From Strongylocentrotus purpuratus (Eukaryota > Echinodermata > Echinoidea > Camarodonta > Strongylocentrotidae): a stretch of 64,000 nt of DNA. Below are positions 1-12,331 of the stretch, piece by piece. The position numbers and the translations under genes were made by a program. Location of the stretch: assembly GCF_000002235.5 (NCBI RefSeq), contig NW_022145609.1, forward strand, positions 7,883,163 through 7,947,162, written 5' to 3'. The notes under the pieces are model-generated. The model was given only the letters and a program-made list of their open reading frames with translations, had not been told where the DNA came from and did no database searches. Positions within the stretch are counted from its first letter, which is position 1. Each line of letters starts with the position of its first letter.

Positions 1-200
1 CGCATTATATAAATATTAAAGTACAACTGAAAAATACTGAATCATGCTCCATATTCCCTCTATAACATTGCCTAGTCATCAGGGTTTATATTCTTGAAAT
101 GTTACCATGATTACCGGAATATGAATATCCGAAGTTAAAAAACAATTAGTATGTGCGATAAATCAGGTATTTCCGAAAGGAAATGAACAAACCAATTTTT

Positions 201-790
201 CTGTTGTTGATTTATCTAATGTCTGTAGAATATCATGTGAAAACAATAAAGCAAAATTGTATTTTAATGCGAATATCATCAGATCGAAACAGTTTGACAT
301 TGTAGAAGCGTCTACCGCACTAGTATTACCCGTGACGTATTCGCACTTTTATACAAATTCCAAGGAAAACATAAAAATCAAGAGAATAACAGGTAAAAGT
401 TTGCTCTGTTGTTGATTTATCTAATGTCTGTAAACTTTCATGTGAAAACAATAAAGCAAAATTGTTACATGAAGTATATTTCAATGCGAATATTCAGATC
501 GAAACAGATTGACCGCACTATTGTATGTGTTGTACTCGCACTTTTATTCAAATTTCAAGGAAAACGTAAAAGTCAAGAGAATAACAGGTAAACGTTTGCC
601 TTATTGTTGACTCATCTGATGTGTGTAGAGTATCATGTAAAAACAATAAAACAAAATTGTTACTTGAAATGTATTTTAATGCGAATATTCAGACCGAAAC
701 AGATTGACATTGTAGAAATGTTGACCGCACTACTATACGTGTTGTACTCGCACTTTTATTCAAAGGTTATATCGTCAACAGTATCTGCAC
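201..790. repeat. Tandem repeat, three diverged ~200-bp units
   Basis: Units start near 201, 406 and 601. Each carries TGTTGATTTATCTAATG, CATGTGAAAACAATAAA, GCGAATATTCAGA and ACTCGCACTTTTAT-like blocks in the same order. Short open frames in the second and third units are by-products of this repetition. Confidence 0.85.
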
Positions 791-1209
791 ATTAATTAAT
801 GAACAATCTATTTTCTGTCTGTGCAAACTTGTCAATATCTACATTTCTTTCATTTCGTATGTAAATAAACCCAGTAAATACAATGTAATTAACAAAAAGA
901 GATGTTTTCAACAAACAGGTGTTCAGAAAAAAACTCTCAATTTAGATTTTCATAAACCGATGAATTTGAGTTTAAATCACATCACACATACTTTTACTTG
1001 CTGATCGTGGTATCAAAGTGCTATTCATGTCTAAAAATAAAAACATGCAGTGAAATCGATAAGGGAGACTCAATTGAAGTCAAATTCAATCCGTATTTTT
1101 AGAAACAAGTATATCACTTTCCCCTTCTTTACTGCACTTTTTTTGAAATATTAGATAATGTTATTGCATGCGGTTTTGTTTGCAGCATCACATGGTCCTT
1201 ATTTCTCAT

Positions 1210-1749
1210 TTAAAGGTACTATATCCCTATTGCAGCCAACCTCAAATTCTGTAGAACTTTGCAGGAATTATGAACATGTCATGTTTGTCCTATCTGTGAG
1301 ATTTAAATGTTAGCAGTGTCTTAATATTCAAATTGTGCAAGGAAACCCGTTTACTTGCTAGACTTTACTGTCAGACACTGTTGAGTGACTGACTGGCTTT
1401 TTTTCTTCTTTGGTAATAACATACATAAATTGAGCTGTAAAGGGTACATGACAGTTTGTCTACATCAATAACCCACCTCTTGTGATTGCCAAAATGAAAC
1501 TGATTGAATCTTTGCGCAGCATAAAACGTACGACCATTCGGTACAATGGTCTGAAAATCAAGACTATTACTTATTAGCTCTATAGCTCCTAAGTCGATTT
1601 GACAACTAATAGTCGTTACTTTCCCACTTGAAGACATTTTCAAGCCCCACCTTTTTTAGGGAAGTTCTAAATTAGTATTATCTTTCAAATGCCGTTGGAA
1701 TTTAACCTTTTAATTTTTTTGGCCTGCAAATGGGACATAGTACCTTTAA
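1210..1749. mobile_element. 540-bp TTAA-flanked non-autonomous DNA transposon, copy 1
   Basis: Bounded by TTAA at 1210-1213 and 1746-1749, with inverted ends beginning AGGTACTATATCCC and ending GGGACATAGTACCT. It is similar along its whole length to 17843-18382. The element contains a 90-codon minus-strand open frame (1371-1643). TTAA duplications are known from piggyBac-type transposition, but the ends are not the usual CCC-start type, so the superfamily is left open. Confidence 0.85.
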
Positions 1750-2633
1750 CATAGCCTATTTGACATGTTAATCTAACATGTTTGGCAGGATATAAGTTAC
1801 AATTTACTATAGTTAATGTTAAGTGATGGTATTTGTTTTGTTTTTTTCTGTTTCATATCCCCTTTGTTACCATTTCTTTAAATACTCACTGACATTGATA
1901 AATTTGAATGAAAAAAAAAAGAAACAATCATAACAGTAGAAACAATCTATATGGGTTAAGTTGAAAACAAAGCTGTACCAATGAGGTTTTATAAGAACGA
2001 ATGCATATACAAGTAAAGACCCCATTGTCTTTACACTGTAAAAGACAATTGAGTAATAGTTCTTGGGTAATGTAACAGTTTTTATATGTAACATTTTGCA
2101 AGTTTGTCGTTTTCTATATGAGCTTTAGTATGAAATATTTCAAACTCACCAGTTTTAAATTTGAGAAAATTAGTTTCTGCTTCGTTATTTCAGTTGAATG
2201 TTTTGTTGTTTCAGTTGTTTATAATGCTGTGATAATAATTTTCACTTACTTTATGAAACTCTAAAGAGCACTACATAATCTTATCATTGTAATGACCTCA
2301 CTTTCAAACACTAACCTCGCCCCTGGTATACATGTACAATCAGCAACACACTGTGCTCCTTCTCCCCTACCCGTGTACCGCTGCTATAAACAGTCCCGGA
2401 TATTGAATAAGTCAAACTATAATTGTGTTAGTGCGCCGCAACTGCGCACATCTGCGTGTGCTCCTACTCTCTCTTGATACGTGGTATAAAAATATCTGCC
2501 GCCTACAACATGCAACATACATCGCAAAATAACGATCAGATACAGACGCTCATATAGAGTTTAATTGACGCACACCTTTTACCGCGAAAGTAACATTTGT
2601 TTACCTTACTCGCTCATGGTGGCTTTGGAATTT

Positions 2634-2737
2634 TATATAATCGGAGTTTCACCGTCACCGTCGTTTGAGATTGTGCTCTATTGACATTGAATTTATTTCG
2701 GAGATTTATATTGTTAAGGTTAAGGGAATAACGAAAG
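2634..2737 (+). promoter_or_regulatory. Possible alternative promoter and non-coding first exon
   Basis: TATATAA at 2634-2640, then an ATG-free stretch from about 2665 ending at a strong donor, AAAG|GTAAGTCG (2737/2738). If used it would make a short RPTP transcript starting before exon 1 of the window. There is no direct support beyond TATA spacing and the donor. Confidence 0.2.
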
Positions 2738-3077
2738 GTAAGTCGTATATTGTGATCATACAAGCCTGAAAATGTATTATTTTAAGCAACATTGTGGCTC
2801 TTGTAAAAGTAAAGGGTGCCTCTTCATTGCATTGTTGATGTCTTTCCGTTGATTGATATATTTGAATTGATTAATATACATGGTGCTATCATTTCAGTGT
2901 GGATTTCAATAGAATATCTGGAATATTATGATATCATAATGATAATACTACTACACTTAAAATATTTGTATATATTTTATTGCATTTGTCTGTGCATTTT
3001 TATTTTGAATTTAATATCTGAAAAACAAAAATGAAATCGGTCATGGTACATTTTATTTCAATTGTTTTAATGACTAT

Positions 3078-3079
<2 letters not shown>

Positions 3080-3128
<49 letters not shown>
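3080..3128. repeat. (TA)n microsatellite
   Basis: About 24 uninterrupted TA dinucleotides. Confidence 0.95.
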
Positions 3129-3129
<1 letters not shown>

Positions 3130-4229
3130 CTTATACAAATTGTGTAGAAGAGAAGTTCAAACAGATGATATTTGATCACAAATTTTCGATTTTCCTTACG
3201 TCAAGCATGAACTTATCTTCTTCATCATCTTTTGCGTCATGTTAATTAATATTATGCCCAACACGTGGACCTAATATCGAATACATATACGTATGTTTTG
3301 TTTATATACATTTATATGTATCATATATGTTACAGAGGTGCCTTAAGAGGAATCATTACATTTTTTCTCCCAATATCACATGTCTGTACCTGTACGTAAA
3401 TCGTACGATATATAATATGGTATCATGTGGTTGATATATCATATTACTTCTGTGTAATCAATACGTACCATTTGTACTTTCTCATCAATAAAATAATTTG
3501 TGTGACTTCTTGATTGCGGACCGAGCCAGACAGCTTCCCGTGAGCCATTAACCACTCTAATTAGCACCTTTGATACCTAACAACAACAGACCACTCTCCG
3601 TCTGTCAATGAAATTGATTTTACTCTCGAGAGTCCTTCAATCGAATCGCTTTGCTAAATGTCTCTTGATTAGTCACGTTAATGGCACACGTAACACCTTA
3701 ATTTTATCACTAGTCTTGTTCTAATGTTCTAATGGATAGAGTGTGTTCTGTGCTGTTGACGAGGCATAGGATGTTTATGCGTTGATTGCAAACGTGTTAA
3801 TTAAAGAGATAAGTGCGGCGCCTTGGGAATTGCCGATGTTTTTTTTTAATATCATTTGAAATATTGCTGTAATACGATGTAAATTCAAAAGATCACTGTT
3901 CAGAAAAAAAGAAGATTAAAGATATTCCAAGGATACCAAGGTGCAGGAATTCCAAATCGCCGTGGGGTTATTGTTCGCCTGTTTATGAATATTGGTAATA
4001 ATCCAATTGTTATACAAATTAATTACAGGCTGAAAATACAATGGCATCTACACAATAATAGCCATTGCAGATAAAAAGAGGTTTATGACATAGTAGAGAT
4101 AATGTAGTTAATACAAGTCTAAGAAACGAGAAACATATTTTCCACTCTAAAGTGAAGAAAAAACGATGGTTCGGCTAGTTATGACGTTTGAAATAAAATA
4201 TTTGTATCATCATTCTGTTTCGTTTTCAG

Positions 4230-4336
4230 TTCCTGGTCCTGTTACGGAGCTCCAGGTCTTAAACCGTACATTGGATTCTATTGAGTTACGGTGGGAGGCC
4301 CCAAAGAGTCTCAACGGTGAATTACTCGGCTATACG
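4230..4336 (+). CDS. RPTP exon 1 of window: first half of FN3 domain
   Basis: Acceptor TTTTCAG, donor G|GTAAGT. The exon starts with two bases of a split codon and ends in phase 0. It encodes residues 1-35, with the FN3 A-C strands: [20 protein letters not shown] and then W-E-A-P. NRT is a possible N-glycosylation site. The phase 1 start is usual for FN3 modules, so at least one more exon must precede it upstream. Confidence 0.85.
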
Positions 4337-7297
4337 GTAAGTTCAATATTGTTCGTCTACCTTCAGCAAAGAAGCTTTTGATCGCTGATAATTAGATAAG
4401 TAGTAAACAAACCTGATGGAAATGACTATATCAATCAACATAATGCCGTTTCAATAGTCTTATGCATCACTCTTTGAAATGTGCAAGCATCACCATGACA
4501 TATGATATAATCCGATCATGATGTCGTCACGTGATATAATAATTACACGATTGAGTCCTTTCATCAGCAAATAATAAACAAAGTTAGAAGGAAATCGTAT
4601 TATTATAGGAGAAATTTTACTTGTTGTTTGTGAAAGTATTGTGGTTACTATGTTCTCATGGATAATGTTCCAAATTTAGACAACATGGGGAGGACGGCAA
4701 CAGGATCTCCCCTGAACATGACGTGCATGACGTCAGAAAAGTGGAAAGCAATTACACTTGGTATCCTGTTTCTCTTGAAAACCCTGAAGGGGAATACACA
4801 TCCAACAATAAAAGAAGGGAAACAGCAAAACGTTCCCCCCAGCCGTAATCTTTAAATCGTGTTAAAATCTTAATATAATATACTGGCCTTAACAAAATTG
4901 GCACGATTGCAGAAACACCGCTTCTTTACAAACACGCACCGAAAACAACCAATTAGGTTTCATTCTACTTTTATCTCTTTACCCTTGATTGGTCACAACC
5001 ACTGTTCTTGGTTTCATTTAAATATGATCCTCCCTCCACAACCTGTTTGGGATCAAGGGTCTCTTTATTTAGAAGGAGCCCAAGCTAGGGGTACACTCAT
5101 GCCTCCTATCAGAGAAGATCCTAGCCCATCGATTCTGACAATGGATGGTTTGGTGCGTGATGGAGATTGCCTTAAGCACATGACACGCTGGGTTAATACC
5201 CTCCTTGATGATTCACTGTTTGCATAGAAGGGGGTATCATCATTGATCATAGACCCTATCTGTGTCACCAACCTGGTGGAGGGGTGTCATACAGGGGTAA
5301 GAGATAGGGGCAGGGGTATGTTACCTTATATCACTTATCACGATTATACCACTTATCCAGAACACGATTATTTCACATAGCGGTTCAACTTGCTCAGATG
5401 GGTATTCGAGAGATACACGAGTTTGAATAAAAGTTTCAATAGATAAGATAAGATCAGATAAGATGAGATAGAATGCATTTGTTGGTCTCTTTCAGACATT
5501 AAAAGAAATTTGTACAGACAATTTGTTGCAGTGGAAATTTTGATTTCTCCAAATAATCATGCACATTTAGACCGAATGTTTCACTTATTTAAAATAGAAT
5601 AATTCATTTAAAGACCATCTTCCTTTGCTCTTCGTTGAGATTCCTTGTACACTGTATTGTAATCTCTTGCTATTTGTTTCTTCAATCCACCATAGCTTCC
5701 TTTCGTGCATCTGATTGAATTCCAAGATTGTCAGTTTGAGGAAGTTTGGTGCTAATAATGGATTAAGGGTTAGCTAATGGGATGGTTTAGCTCGGGAAAG
5801 GATAGACCCCCCAAAAGCAGCTGTCCAGAGTTCCACAGGCCACATTTTATATGAATCACTGCATTAAACCTTTATATTTGACGTCACTGATTTCCATTGT
5901 TCGTCATTGTTCGAATATTTAGAGTACGCCATTATCTACCACTATCCTCTGGCCATGTGTATTAAGACTATCCACTTTACCCCTGCTGTGGAAAATAGTG
6001 GTCTCATGTTCTCCACCTTTTAACCCATCACGTAGGCTCTAGAAAATCCTCACATCCCCCTGTGAGCAAGGATCATATTACGCCTCTTACTCCGGGCCGT
6101 ATCACTTTCACCAGTCGCATGAATCGCAAACCATGGGGCTCGATAAAGGGGTATTAACCCCATTTTTCATAATGGCGTCGCACCCTGTTCCCCGGTCCCA
6201 TTGTTCTTGTGACCCAGTCTTTCTCGCTTCGTCACATCTAATAGCCCCCCTCGGGGTAAATGGTGGAAAATGTGCCATTTTCTTTTGTTTGGCTGTCATT
6301 AAGGTGCGAATTCAATCTGTTATGGAATCTATGCCCTAGGTGTTACTCTACCCGTCATCATGATCATAATCGTTTAATTTTTTGTCATGATTCGTTCCCG
6401 TGAACTAGTTTTTTTTATGTTAAAGCACCATATAATCATGAGCGCACATTCATACATTGATGTAATGCATGTACCAATAAACTGAATTAGTCATAATACA
6501 AGATGTCAATCAATCAAGCAATCAATCAATCAATCAGTCAGTGCTTGCTATAGATCTCACCATTGTGTAACCATACAAAGATTTACATTAACAATTCTTT
6601 TAGTTACTAACGTATATCTATAGTCAATATTTCTGCTCTATCAGGCTCGCAAAAGTCAGTTTGAAGTGATATGTAATATTTCCTTACTATTGTAAGAGTT
6701 GGTCCTAAAATAAATTGATCTATATAATTATATCTCTGCTATTAGAATGGAATTATTAAAACAAGCATATCATTATAATTCAAATTCAGGGAATAGAGGG
6801 TGAAACAAAGGGTTTTTTTTTCAAATAAGAAAACGGCTCTTATTTGTTAATGAAATAAAATATTATGTGGGCCCATTAAAAGTTTCAAAATAATCAGGAT
6901 TACCGGACTATGATAATCGAACTGTTATGGAAAAATATTATAAATAGATTTCTGAATTAATATTTGCCTTATGGTCATCAATTATTTGGCCCCAAAGTCT
7001 GTAAACATGAAACATTATGTTTTTCGCTCTTTCTTGTATTTCTTTTATTTCTAAATCGGGAATTCTATCACCGATTAATATTAGCAGGAGATAAGCGGTT
7101 TTACCTTAAATGTCAATGACTATGTATGATTCATTCGATACTGCACGAAATTATCATCATATATCATGTTTCCATCGTTAATACTGATCAGATGAGATGA
7201 AATATTCATATCGGTAACACATGATTAACATCTAAAGAGTCTGTGAGAGAGGGGGAGGAGGCGAGAGAGAGAGAGAGAGAGAGAGATAGGGAGAGAA

Positions 7298-7349
<52 letters not shown>

Positions 7350-10300
7350 GGCAGAGAGCGAGAGGGAGAGAGATAATAAGATCGCGTACACCAAAAAGTC
7401 ACTAATCTCATAAAAAACATTTATACACACAAACACACGCACCAGCAGGCACAAAAGCACCAGCACGCACACACGCACCATCACACACACCCACTATACA
7501 CACACGTACACACACATAGAGAGAGAGAGAAAGAGAGAGAGAGGGAAAAAAGAGGTCGCTAACACTAAAAAGAGGCTCATTGGTACGTCATCTCCCTTAC
7601 AGCGACACCATGTTCATATCGCTCCTATAATCCACTGGGGTACCTAATAAAATGTGATACCATGCATTCAAGTATATACAGATAAAGTGTTCTTGTTGAA
7701 ATTTCAGAATCCAATGAACAATGCTAACAGCAGCGCATAGTTATCTCTAATTAAGGCCAAATTAAGCCACGCCTTAAACTAAATTAGACTAGATTAAGGT
7801 CAAACGATTAAACGATTTCATTATTTGAAACATATTCAGGTTTCAGGATCCAAATTCGGCATACAGTTTTATAATAATCATAGCCTAAGGTTAAATGAAA
7901 TGATAATCACTATAGATTGAATAGGATAATATAACAGTTTAATAATGTGTACCGTTGTTCTCTTGTTTCGATCGATAATTATAGTTCATTAAGGCAAGCA
8001 AATCATGATCACTAGATAATGAAAAAAATTATATCTTTAAATAAATGTGTATTCTTGACTGAGATCCAAATTATTTCGAATCAAATTTTCAAGTTTCGAC
8101 CAATATCGAATGCACAACTTTAGAGATGATGTTGATAATCAATTAATATAATCCCATTATCCTGAAGGTTTATGCATCATGCAGTCTTCCAGCACTCACT
8201 AAAATAGTTGGCTATGTTCCATTAAATGAGCCAAACATTGATGCCATGTTAGATAACAATATCTTAACTTCGCTACTACACCTCGAAACGACAATCGAGG
8301 CATGGCTTTATCGGCTAAGACATGTGCTTTCAGTTCTGTTCACGGGATTTCTGCGAAAAGTTGGACGGTATCCATGACAACGAAGGAAAAGGGCGCATTT
8401 TTGTGTGGCATGGAGAAAAGTCGCAAAACTTTGAAATCGAGGGCATTACCGGACGGCAGTGTAGACCATTTCGGTTGTGATACCTCATATGTAGTATGTA
8501 TAGCTCAGTCACGTGCTTCAGCGTTGGATCAAGGCCGCCCAAATATGACGATTTATGATCGCAGATGATCCCAATCTTGCGATCACATCCTCCGATAGCC
8601 TTATACCTTGGCTCCATCCTTCGTTATTTAAAGAAAAATGAAAAATGGGTTCTCTGCTTGGTCTAAACTTAGATTCTGTGGAAAAACAAGCGACATGAGA
8701 TCCGGGTATGGGGAAAGCATGTGAAGAAGATACACCAACTACAGCTTGAGGACGTCACGGCGAGCGGAGATTGGCACAGTGTGCTCAGATCTTCTGAAGA
8801 TTACCAAACCAAAACAAAACTCAAGGTTCCTTAGTCGAGCGATCATGGACCTATAACATATAGGAACCATAAAACAAACCACCGATACACTTCATTACAT
8901 TGAATTTCCTCAGCTTTCTTGTGGCTTTAAGTTTATAGGGTATTGCTATAAATAGCTCGGATGTATAAAACAGGTGGGTGTACTCCCAAAACATCGATGT
9001 AAAACTAGCAACCTACCCTATCCTGGCAAATTTGCTGAGATCTTATCGGAACAGCAATATTCACCTAGAATTAGTTGTAAACATGTTGTGCACATATTGG
9101 CCTGGCATCCGACTTTGGCGTCATATAAAAATGTCAAGGAATTATTTGAAAATTGAACTTCCAACTCCCAGATGGTCATGGCTATGATGTCATACGGAAT
9201 GTGCACACTCATACAAATCGAGATTTTGTTACACAATCCAAGAATTTTTCTTGCTATTGTGTACACAGCCTGTAGTATTTGCGAAGTTAATGCCCTCTGT
9301 ACAGCTTATACAGCTGAATTGCTTCATAAATTGATCTGCAGAGCTTCTCTCTTTCCCTTTTTTTAAAAACGGCACAAACACCTGTAGTTTTGTGCATCTT
9401 TTAAATACATTTATCAAAACAACAAGACAGAAAAACGTTACAAACACAGTGCACCTTTCATGCTTCAGATAGAGTGGGGAAAGAAGAAGCAAGAGGGATA
9501 TAAAACAGAATTAAAGGTAGACAACATAGAACTATGAGGTAAAAAGTGAAAATCACTAACAAGTTGATTAGGGTTGGCTTTGGTCACCGGTGTGACAGAT
9601 TAAAAACAGACAACCTGCTGTAGACTGTACTGTGTCTTTCAAAGGTCGACGAAACCTATGAACACAGTCTATTTCTCGTACATAATATATACGATCATAC
9701 CCTCTACACAAATGCTCCTAGAAAAGACCGAATGTTGACAATAACATTCAACATAGTCAGACCAGAGGACATGAGACGTCTAGGAAATTGTGTTTGCCGA
9801 CGAGTTCCTTTGATCTAATTAGGCGCCAACAACACATTCATCTGGTCATGCGGGCTACCGCATTGACCAAATGTGTGCAACATTCTGCAGAACTCAAAGG
9901 CTACAGTATTGTACTAACATGTGTTAGTTCCAACTGTTTTGTTTACTGTGCCAGTACGAATATCTCTCCGTTGGATAGATAGATAGATTCTCCTTCAATT
10001 TTAAATTCTACATATAGGCCCTAATTTATCAATACATTTTTTCTCGAAAATCTCAGAAAAGCAAGTTTGATGTTTATCAGACAGAAGAATCAACAAGCAC
10101 TCTGGACATTGGGATACGATAACGCGTAGAAGGTGAAGAAGATGAATGCAATGCAGCAATAGTTTACCACGAGGTATTCATCATGTCCATACCGAATAAG
10201 GATTCGTTAACATTACCTGAAGGCATAACGAAACCGTCCGAAACCTGTGGTTTTGTGGGTGACATGCTTACGCCATTGGGTTTTGTTTTAGTGTGACGTA

Positions 10301-12269
10301 TTGAGATATCTTAAAGCGGGACTGCACTGCTTGTAGCTACTTTCGCCTTCTATATAGAAACCGATGCCTAAGCGGTACCCTTTTGCCCCCCATGATCCCC
10401 TTATCTTACGCTAATTGAGAGCTGATTTGATGAGATAACCACATGCCAGTGACCAGGCAGAGAGGACTAATCCCTCCTGGCCAAACTAGTGCGGACAGGC
10501 TTTAACATTGTGTCTAAATGTTTATCTTGTTGAATTTCCACAGATTTCTTATGTGCCTGTTGTGAAGAACGAGCCAAAAGATGGCAACCTTTCCACCAAA
10601 CGGCCTATAATGAACATACATAATACAAGGTCTACTCATATTCTCGTATCCGAGCTCGATCCCGCCACAGAATACATCTTTCGAATTTCAGCCAACAACC
10701 GTGTCGGAGACGGCACCGTCATCGTCATCACTGAATATACTAAGGTCCCAGGTAAGAGAATAAACTCATAAAGTAATGCTTGCCTAATTCTTGCAAAGAG
10801 TATGTCGATACTTTATGCATGAAATCAATTTCTACTACAAACACAAATACTAACAGTTCATGCGAATTGATCGGCTTGTGATACGATTTTGTTTCGGTTT
10901 TCTTTCATTTCTCTATGTTATTAACGTGTGAGCACAGACATTGCTATTAACTATATAGGAAACGCTTCTTGACAATGATTTTTAGTATAAATAAATAGAT
11001 TGTAAACCAGTTAACAAATGCATAGTAAACACGGTATGTATTAATTCTTTGAGGGCGTGTGTAATTACTTATGGCAAGCCTCTTTTTTTTTTTTTTTACC
11101 TGAAATTGATAATATTTTTGGTCTGAAAACAATATAAAAAAAAATCACAACAGCAAACAACAACAAAATATATAATTTAAGAATTGGCTAGAAGATAGCT
11201 GACATGTTAAAGTCACCAGGAATTTTGAAATGAGCTACATTTGATCACATTGTCGTAATGTAAACCAGCTGTAACAAGTATGTATTGAGTGCATCCTAAG
11301 TTCGTCCTCGGAAGGAAATGTTAAACTGTTTTTAGATTTGAATTGAATTAATTTAACAGACAGCCAGAATGGTCACCTAAATCATTGTCCGGCTAAATTC
11401 AATTAGGTCATTTGCCAAGTTTCCTTTCTCCATGGGCAGTACATAACTTGGCACAAGTCACATATTCTTGAATAACATGGGACAAACTCACAGAAATTCA
11501 GGAAATGAGTAGGTGACGATAGAAATCTAAAATATGGAATGTGCCTTGTGACATACACAGATACACTAGTTATGTTGCAGTAGTTAAAACCAACTCTTTA
11601 ACTGTATTTAACACATTGTAAACATGATTTCTAGTTAAAATATTGGTCATACAAAAAGCGTTCTATTTCTGTCATTCCTTCATTGCGTATTCAGTTAATT
11701 TTAAAACCATTCAAACATAAACTTAAGGCAACAATACAAATGATAACATAATATTTATCGGAAAAGAGAACAAAGACATTTGAGCAAAAATGAAAGTCCG
11801 TAAATGGGGCTCGACAAACGAGCTATAAACAGTGTAGTATAAACCATTGTTATTGGACATAAGTATTGTTTCAACAAAATATGTATGTTGCTAACGACAC
11901 TCAAGACACTCAGCCTTGGACACTTGGAGTTGAAATGAAAGGAACATAGTTGCTGAATTAGTTTACAAGCATAACGTTTTGTTGAATAAGCAGATTAGAT
12001 TCACCAAATCTGGTATGGACCACTCTTTGATAAGATCTTTCCCATCTTGTGTTTTCATAGCACCAATCAGCCCCAAAGCTCCTTCTGCATCATCGACTGT
12101 CACAGAGGACAACATGGTGACTCTACAGTTACAACCACTGACAGATTCCGTAGTCAGGTAAGTCATTTTTATCTTTATTATTCCATTTTGTTCTCTATTT
12201 TTTTATTAATTTGAATACAGCATCTCGAAATTATCTATGACGTATTCAGATATTGCTTACTACTAATAT

Positions 12270-12331
<62 letters not shown>

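Larger units (their letters stand above)
801..4229 (+). other. RPTP upstream intron (part)
   Basis: Apart from the 540-bp element, the possible promoter and the (TA)n tract, I see no FN3-like exon here. 3505-3720 is of higher complexity and motif-dense, including ACCTTTGATACC and CTCTAATTAGCAC. Confidence 0.5.
4337..10543 (+). other. RPTP intron 1
   Basis: Holds GA/CA microsatellites, short (AGATA)n and (ATCA)n tracts near 5440 and 6510, and copy A of the 195-bp MITE at its end. Open frames at 4898-5227 and 8302-8568 have no recognisable domain. Nothing else delimited. Confidence 0.6.

Noticed and set aside
1210-1749. piggyBac assignment of the TTAA elements
   Set aside because: TTAA duplication fits, but the ends start AGGTA/AGC rather than the usual CCC, and no transposase is present; superfamily left open.
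4898-5227. 109-codon frame in RPTP intron 1
   Set aside because: No domain, no splice sites in phase with the RPTP, and a comparable frame on the opposite strand.
7206-7490. Leu/Ser-repeat membrane-like protein on the minus strand
   Set aside because: Translation of a GA microsatellite.
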